From contig NZ_RPOC01000008.1 of assembly GCF_003946915.1 (NCBI RefSeq), positions 124,001 to 188,000 of the forward strand: a stretch of 64,000 nt of DNA, given 5' to 3'. This DNA is from Flavobacterium ustbae. Its GTDB lineage: Bacteria; Bacteroidota; Bacteroidia; Flavobacteriales; Flavobacteriaceae. Below, piece by piece: positions 60,178 through 64,000 of the stretch; positions within the stretch are counted from its first letter, which is position 1; the number at the start of each line of letters is the position of its first letter. A program made the translations under genes and the position numbers. The notes beneath the pieces were generated by a model. That model did not search any database and was not told the origin of the DNA. It was given only the letters and a program-made list of their open reading frames with translations.

Positions 60178-60340
60178 GAACCATATAAGTCATATAAGTT
60201 CATTTTAATTTTTATTATGATGAATGTTCTCGTAAATGCGCCAAGTCGCAAAGAGAATTAATAAAACTTTGCGGCTTGGCGTCTTTGCGCGATTAAATTA
60301 TTCCGCTAATCTCAATGAACTTACATGACTTATATGGTTC
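60178..60340. repeat. 163-bp nested palindromic element next to the tandem array
   Basis: Terminal inverted arms of 27 bp (left begins GAACCATATAAGTCATATAA; right is its complement with one mismatch) enclose a second inverted pair, CGCCAAGTCGCAAAG and CTTTGCGGCTTGGCG (60239 and 60267). The terminal arms are the same family as those at 23517-23700. Confidence 0.85.
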
Positions 60341-60466
60341 AGAAACACAAAGCGTTAATATCAAGTTAATTTTTTTTATTCACTGATTTCTTCATTTTGG
60401 CTTCATTTTCTGAGGGTAATTTTGATCTGTAAAATAAAAGGTATTAATTCTTAAATCTTAGAAATC

Positions 60467-60679
60467 ATGAGAAATTTATTAATGTTACTAGTAGCAGTTT
60501 TAGGAACAAGTGCAATGGTTCACGCATTTCCTGCAAAAGACGGAAAAGAAGCTCCGGCAAAAGAAGTAAAAGCAACCAAAAATTCTAAACACAAAGCTGA
60601 TAAAAAAACAAAATCAGTAAAAAGTAAAGCTCCAAAAACTGAAGGATCAAAATCAGAAACTGCAAAAATGAAAAAATAA
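60467..60679 (+). CDS. Small exported lysine-rich protein, upstream of the two-component system
   Basis: A 70-residue protein with a signal peptide ('MRNLLMLLVAVLGTSAMVHAF', cleavage near Ala20) and a mature part of almost only K, A, S, T, E, P ('ATKNSKHKADKKTKSVKSKAPK'). It would be a short, highly basic, disordered periplasmic peptide. It is related in layout and composition to the protein at 62985 ('VLGTFAMVNAQ...KKAHKKAKGEKK'). The composition recalls the acid-shock protein Asr of enterobacteria; that similarity may be convergent. A terminator follows at 60758. Confidence 0.8.
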   Translation: MRNLLMLLVAVLGTSAMVHAFPAKDGKEAPAKEVKATKNSKHKADKKTKSVKSKAPKTEGSKSETAKMKK

Positions 60680-60757
60680 TAATTGCTCTCGTTTTGTTTT
60701 CGAAGCATTGTAACGAAGGCAAAACAGGAATAATGATTATGAGAATGCGATTGAAGA

Positions 60758-60787
60758 AAGCCGATGGAGAAATTCATCGGCTTTTTA
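60758..60787 (+). terminator. Terminator after the first lysine-rich protein gene
   Basis: AAAGCCGATG and CATCGGCTTT pair around an eight-base loop and lead into TTT. It separates the small gene from the response regulator. Confidence 0.8.
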
Positions 60788-60866
60788 CATTCGTTAAAAT
60801 TTTAATAATTTGCGACTGCATTTTTGATAATTAACTAATTTTAGTTGCGCTTAAAAGCCTTTGTTT

Positions 60867-61541
60867 ATGAATGTTTTAATTGTTGAAGATAATAAAGAAC
60901 TTGCCCTAGAAGTTTCAGATTTTTTATGCAATGCAGGTTATATTTGTAAAATTGCAAATAGCTGTGCAAATGCTTTAGAAGAATTGGGAAGCAATGATTA
61001 TGATGTTATGCTGCTAGATCTTGGTTTGCCTGATGGCGACGGTTTTGATGTTTTGCAGAGTATTCGAAAAACAAAATCAAAAATTGCGGTAATTGTGCTC
61101 ACTGCCCGCGGAGAATTAAACGACAGAATTAATGGGCTGCATTTAGGAGCCGATGATTACTTGACAAAACCTTTTGCTTTGACAGAATTGGCAGCCAGAA
61201 TATTTGCTGTAATTCGTCGGATTCATGGTTTTACGTTGAACAATTTAAGCATTCATGGTTTTTTACTGCAGCTTCAGGATTATAAAGTAAGTTTTAATGA
61301 ACTTCCTTTAAATCTTACTAAAAAAGAATTTGATATTTTTCAATATTTAGTTTTGAATAAAAACCGCGTTATAACAAGATTACAACTCACAGAACATATT
61401 TGGGGAGACATACTGGAAGTAAATTCAGATTCTAATTTTATTGATGTACATGTTCGTAATCTCCGAAAAAAACTAGACAAGCATACTGCTATAGATTGGT
61501 TTGAAACGGTTCGAAATGTAGGTTATCGTATAAACGAATAA
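60867..61541 (+). CDS. OmpR/PhoB-type response regulator
   Basis: A 224-residue regulator. The receiver domain has acidic residues 'VEDNKE', the phospho-acceptor Asp (about residue 51) in 'VMLLDLGLPDGDGFD', and the conserved Lys in 'DDYLTKPF'. The winged-helix output domain (about 125-224) has 'LNLTKKEFDIFQYLVLNKNRVITRLQLTEHIWG' and 'SNFIDVHVRNLRKKLDKH'. ATG start chosen at 60867; a TTG at 60861 would add two residues. Its stop is 10 bases before the histidine kinase gene. Confidence 0.95.
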   Translation: MNVLIVEDNKELALEVSDFLCNAGYICKIANSCANALEELGSNDYDVMLLDLGLPDGDGFDVLQSIRKTKSKIAVIVLTARGELNDRINGLHLGADDYLTKPFALTELAARIFAVIRRIHGFTLNNLSIHGFLLQLQDYKVSFNELPLNLTKKEFDIFQYLVLNKNRVITRLQLTEHIWGDILEVNSDSNFIDVHVRNLRKKLDKHTAIDWFETVRNVGYRINE

Positions 61542-61551
61542 ATCTGTTCTT

Positions 61552-62880
61552 GTGAAAATAAAACATCAATTAGCCATTTTTAATGCCTTGACCAGATTGC
61601 TGGTTATTTTGATTGTATGGCTAATGCTCCCTATTTTGGTAGAAAATGTGGTGTATCATCATATTAATACCACGCTGATGGAGAAGAAGAAAAAATTCAT
61701 CGAACATCTGAATCAAGAAGAAATAAATGATTTTATTGAGAATCCAGATGACAAGAATGAGACTTTTTCTGACTTTACGACACTTCACAGCGAGTTTCTA
61801 GTGCTGTCGCGAGTTCCAATAAAGCCGCGTCAGAAAAAGACAACTTTTAGTAATGAATACCGAAAAATTGAAGGCGAAGAAAACGAATATCGAATTCTGG
61901 AACATCATTTTACTTACCAAGGAGAAGATTATCAGCTTGAAATTGGCAGCAGTTTGAGCGAGGTCAAAGATTTAACATTCGTAATCAAATTTTTTATTAT
62001 TATCGTTTTCGGTGTGATTCTCTTGATTACCTTTTTGGCCGATACTTTTTATATTGAATATCTTTTAAAACCATTTTATAAAATTATTGATACAAAAATA
62101 AGGCGTGTTAACGAACCAGAAGCATTTGATCGCACTCCCATAAAAGCAGTTTCAAGAGATTTTAGAGAACTAGACTTTGTTTTGAACCAAATGATGGATC
62201 GAATTGCCGAAGTTTTTAAAAAAGAAAAACAATTTATTTCGAATGTATCTCATGAGCTTCTAACGCCAATTGCACTTCTTAAAAATAAGCTTGAAAACTT
62301 ATTGCAGAATGAATCTTTGGATGATAATGCAATGGATAAAATAGCAGGTTCTTTAAAGACGCTTGACATGCTCAAAAAAATCATTAATAATTTACTGCTG
62401 ATTTCCAGAATAGATAATAATCAATACGAAGCGAATGAACAAATTAACCTTTGCGAAATTGTTTCAGATTTGTATGAAGATCTCCAAGATCGTATTGAGG
62501 ATAGAGGTATTCAATTTGAAAATAAAATGAAAAATAGCTTTGTTTTTACTGGAAACAAAACTTTAACTCATATTCTAATCTATAACCTCGTGACCAATGC
62601 CATAAAATACAATAAGCCAAAGGGAAAAATTCTGGTCGAAGATGGTTTTGCTGATAACCGCTATTTTATTTCAGTAAAAGATTCTGGTATCGGAATGGAC
62701 GAGTCGCAATTGGATAAAATATTCAGTCGTTTTGCACGAATTAGTTCAGATCTGGAAGGGCAGGGGTTAGGCCTTGCAATTGCAAAAAGTATTGCCACTT
62801 TTCATCATATAGAAATCACTGTAGAATCTGTATTAAATGAGGGTTCTTCTTTTAAATTATGGTTCCAAAAACACAATTAA
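61552..62880 (+). CDS. Sensor histidine kinase, partner of the preceding regulator
   Basis: A 442-residue kinase beginning with GTG, 10 bases after the response regulator. Two membrane helices (about 10-33 and 143-166) enclose a roughly 110-residue periplasmic sensor. The cytoplasmic part has a HAMP-like linker, the His box 'KEKQFISNVSHELLTPIALLKNKLENLL', N box 'ILIYNLVTNAIKYNKPKGKIL', and G boxes 'VKDSGIGMDESQLDKIFSRFAR' and 'GQGLGLAIAKSIATFHH'. The sensor's sequence is acidic ('FIENPDDKNETFSDF'), which could suit sensing of cations or basic peptides; that is speculation. Confidence 0.95.
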   Translation: MKIKHQLAIFNALTRLLVILIVWLMLPILVENVVYHHINTTLMEKKKKFIEHLNQEEINDFIENPDDKNETFSDFTTLHSEFLVLSRVPIKPRQKKTTFSNEYRKIEGEENEYRILEHHFTYQGEDYQLEIGSSLSEVKDLTFVIKFFIIIVFGVILLITFLADTFYIEYLLKPFYKIIDTKIRRVNEPEAFDRTPIKAVSRDFRELDFVLNQMMDRIAEVFKKEKQFISNVSHELLTPIALLKNKLENLLQNESLDDNAMDKIAGSLKTLDMLKKIINNLLLISRIDNNQYEANEQINLCEIVSDLYEDLQDRIEDRGIQFENKMKNSFVFTGNKTLTHILIYNLVTNAIKYNKPKGKILVEDGFADNRYFISVKDSGIGMDESQLDKIFSRFARISSDLEGQGLGLAIAKSIATFHHIEITVESVLNEGSSFKLWFQKHN

Positions 62881-62984
62881 AAGTTAAACTTTTTTGTAAG
62901 ACTTTTTCTTCATTTTGTCTTAATCTGCTGATTGTAATTTTGACTTATAAATAATGAAATACTAAATCTAAAAATTTAAAAGTC

Positions 62985-63173
62985 ATGAAAAAATTAGCAA
63001 TTTTAGCAGTAGCAGTTTTGGGAACTTTTGCAATGGTAAATGCACAAACAGCGCCAGCTCCAGCAAAATCCAAAGAAGTGAAAACAGAAAAACACGATAA
63101 AAAAGCTCATAAAAAAGCAAAAGGAGAGAAAAAAGCAAAAACTGCAAAACCTGAAGCTTCAAAAGCAAAATAA
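62985..63173 (+). CDS. Small exported lysine/alanine-rich protein, downstream of the two-component system
   Basis: A 62-residue protein with a signal peptide ('MKKLAILAVAVLGTFAMVNAQ') and a mature part made mostly of K, A, E, P, T, with 'HDKKAHKKAKGEKKAKTAK'. It resembles the 70-residue protein at 60467 in length, signal peptide ('AVLGTxAMV') and basic repeats, so the pair is probably paralogous. A strong terminator follows. Small basic exported proteins like Asr are targets of two-component systems in other bacteria, so regulation by the adjacent system is plausible. Confidence 0.8.
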   Translation: MKKLAILAVAVLGTFAMVNAQTAPAPAKSKEVKTEKHDKKAHKKAKGEKKAKTAKPEASKAK

Positions 63174-63216
63174 AACGAGTTTTTAAAACTTATAGTTTTA
63201 AAGGTTGGATAGGTTT

Positions 63217-63247
63217 AAGCTGAAAGAGGGATCTTTCAGCTTTTTTA
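63217..63247 (+). terminator. Terminator after the second lysine-rich protein gene
   Basis: Perfect 11-bp stem (AAGCTGAAAGA / TCTTTCAGCTT) with a GGGA loop and a run of T. Confidence 0.9.
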
Positions 63248-63302
63248 TATTTATAGCGTTAAATTTTTTATAATAAAAAGCGATAGCATTTTCATTCTTT
63301 GT

Positions 63303-63310
63303 TACTTTTG
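63303..63310 (+). promoter_or_regulatory. Probable -7 promoter element of the metallophosphoesterase gene
   Basis: TACTTTTG (TAnnTTTG) lies 18 bases before the ATG at 63329. No clear -33 TTG was found. Confidence 0.5.
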
Positions 63311-63328
63311 TTTAAAACTATAAATTAA

Positions 63329-64000
63329 ATGATCCTTCGTTTTGTAATTCTATGCGCTCTTTTATTATTTATTGAGTTCTATTCTTATCAGGCTTTTCGA
63401 ACTTTAATCAAAGCACGCTGGGTTTTGGTTGGTTATCAAATTATAAGTTTACTGGCTTTAATCTTTATTATATATTCTTTTTCTCAGGTAGATCGTTCTG
63501 TCGGTCAAACCAGACAGTTTATGTTTACTACAGGTTTGATGTTGGTAATATACGTTCCAAAAATTGTACTTACTTTAATAATGTTTGGTGAGGATATTTT
63601 TAGAATAGGATCGAGTATCGTAAATTATTTTGTTTACAATACGCCACGTAAAGAAATGATGCCCGATCGAAGAAAATTTGTTAGCCAGATCGCTTTAGGT
63701 TTGGCCGCTATTCCGTTTCTTTCTATTATTTACGGAATTTTTGAAGGGAGATATAATTTCAAAGTTATTAAACAAACGGTATTTTTCCCTGATCTTCCAG
63801 ATGCATTTGACGGTTTTAAAATCACTCAGATTTCTGATGTTCATAGCGGAAGTTTTGACAATCCAGAGAAGATTAATTACGCAATTGATCTGATTAATGA
63901 ACAAGAGTCTGATTTGATTTTATTTACAGGAGATATTGTAAATACGCATGCTAAAGAGATGCATCCTTGGCTAGAAACTTTTAATCGTATAAAGAACTAT
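63329..64000 (+). CDS. Membrane-anchored metallophosphoesterase, N-terminal part
   Basis: The frame starts at ATG 63329 and stays open to the window end (224 codons), so the gene is cut at its 3' side. The N-terminus has about four membrane helices ('FVILCALLLFIEFYSYQAF', 'IISLLALIFIIYSF', 'GLMLVIYVPKIVLTLIMF', 'IALGLAAIPFLSIIYGIF'). The calcineurin-like domain begins after about residue 140, with metal-binding motifs 'ITQISDVHSGSFD' (D-x-H) and 'LILFTGDIVNT' (G-D). This matches YkuE/YaeI-type phosphoesterases; in relatives the remaining G-N-H-D/E and G-H-x-H motifs would lie beyond this window. The substrate is unknown. Confidence 0.9.
   Translation, partial: MILRFVILCALLLFIEFYSYQAFRTLIKARWVLVGYQIISLLALIFIIYSFSQVDRSVGQTRQFMFTTGLMLVIYVPKIVLTLIMFGEDIFRIGSSIVNYFVYNTPRKEMMPDRRKFVSQIALGLAAIPFLSIIYGIFEGRYNFKVIKQTVFFPDLPDAFDGFKITQISDVHSGSFDNPEKINYAIDLINEQESDLILFTGDIVNTHAKEMHPWLETFNRIKNY

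Noticed and set aside
59766..60466. tRNA or small RNA gene in the polA upstream gap
   Set aside because: No cloverleaf or known RNA motif was seen; the palindromes belong to the repeat families described.

Overview
The window looks like chromosome from a Flavobacterium-type member of the Bacteroidota. It is AT-rich, carries a SusD-type glycan outer-membrane protein, has Bacteroidota promoters (TAnnTTTG at -7 with TTG near -33), many lipoproteins, a geranylgeranylglyceryl-phosphate-type synthase, a TPP-controlled TonB receptor and many short palindromic intergenic repeats. No rRNA, tRNA, IS transposase, phage or CRISPR locus was seen.

Layout. 1-12200: the end of a polysaccharide utilisation locus (partial SusD, a surface lipoprotein, four GH30, one GH16, one endonuclease/exonuclease/phosphatase-fold protein, one GH3), most consistent with beta-1,3/1,6-glucan breakdown; surface lipoprotein enzymes would cut the polymer and periplasmic enzymes finish it. 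12250-19250: a Nudix-type regulator without catalytic residues, a YjbR protein, an alkylation-repair group (Ada-like, two 2OG-Fe(II) oxygenases including AlkB, a small Ada zinc-domain protein), GNAT, SMR transporter and hypotheticals. 19500-25850: patatin phospholipase with a beta-barrel, adenosylhomocysteinase, phosphopantetheinyl transferase, and a truncated-haemoglobin operon beside a Crp/Fnr regulator with a well placed operator. 25900-29800: prenylglyceryl-phosphate synthase, PnuC, a NadR-kinase/DUF4301 fusion and ArfB. 29890-32800: promoter, TPP riboswitch and a TonB receptor with an exact 501-bp in-frame tandem duplication. 32850-38600: degenerate Rieske-like lipoprotein, GreA, HIT, orphan histidine kinase, flavin reductase-like protein, DUF3127, Aat, MOSC. 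38590-46190 (minus strand): a complete thiamine operon behind a second TPP riboswitch, interrupted by a GxxExxY gene. 46365-59765: 3-methyladenine glycosylase, queuosine-precursor transporter, M3 peptidase, translation genes tsf, rpsB, rpsI, rplM, two Tat-type ferritin-like proteins, a LacI regulator and polA. 59830-60340: a dense repeat region. 60467-64000: a two-component system between two lysine-rich small exported proteins, then a partial metallophosphoesterase.

The most unusual items are the 501-bp receptor duplication, a palindromic repeat lying inside the second thiE-like reading frame, the NadR-DUF4301 fusion, the Fnr-type site at -41.5 before the haemoglobin operon, the lysine-rich protein pair around the two-component system, and several families of nested palindromic repeats. 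All names rest on motif and family recognition by eye; no database search was run.
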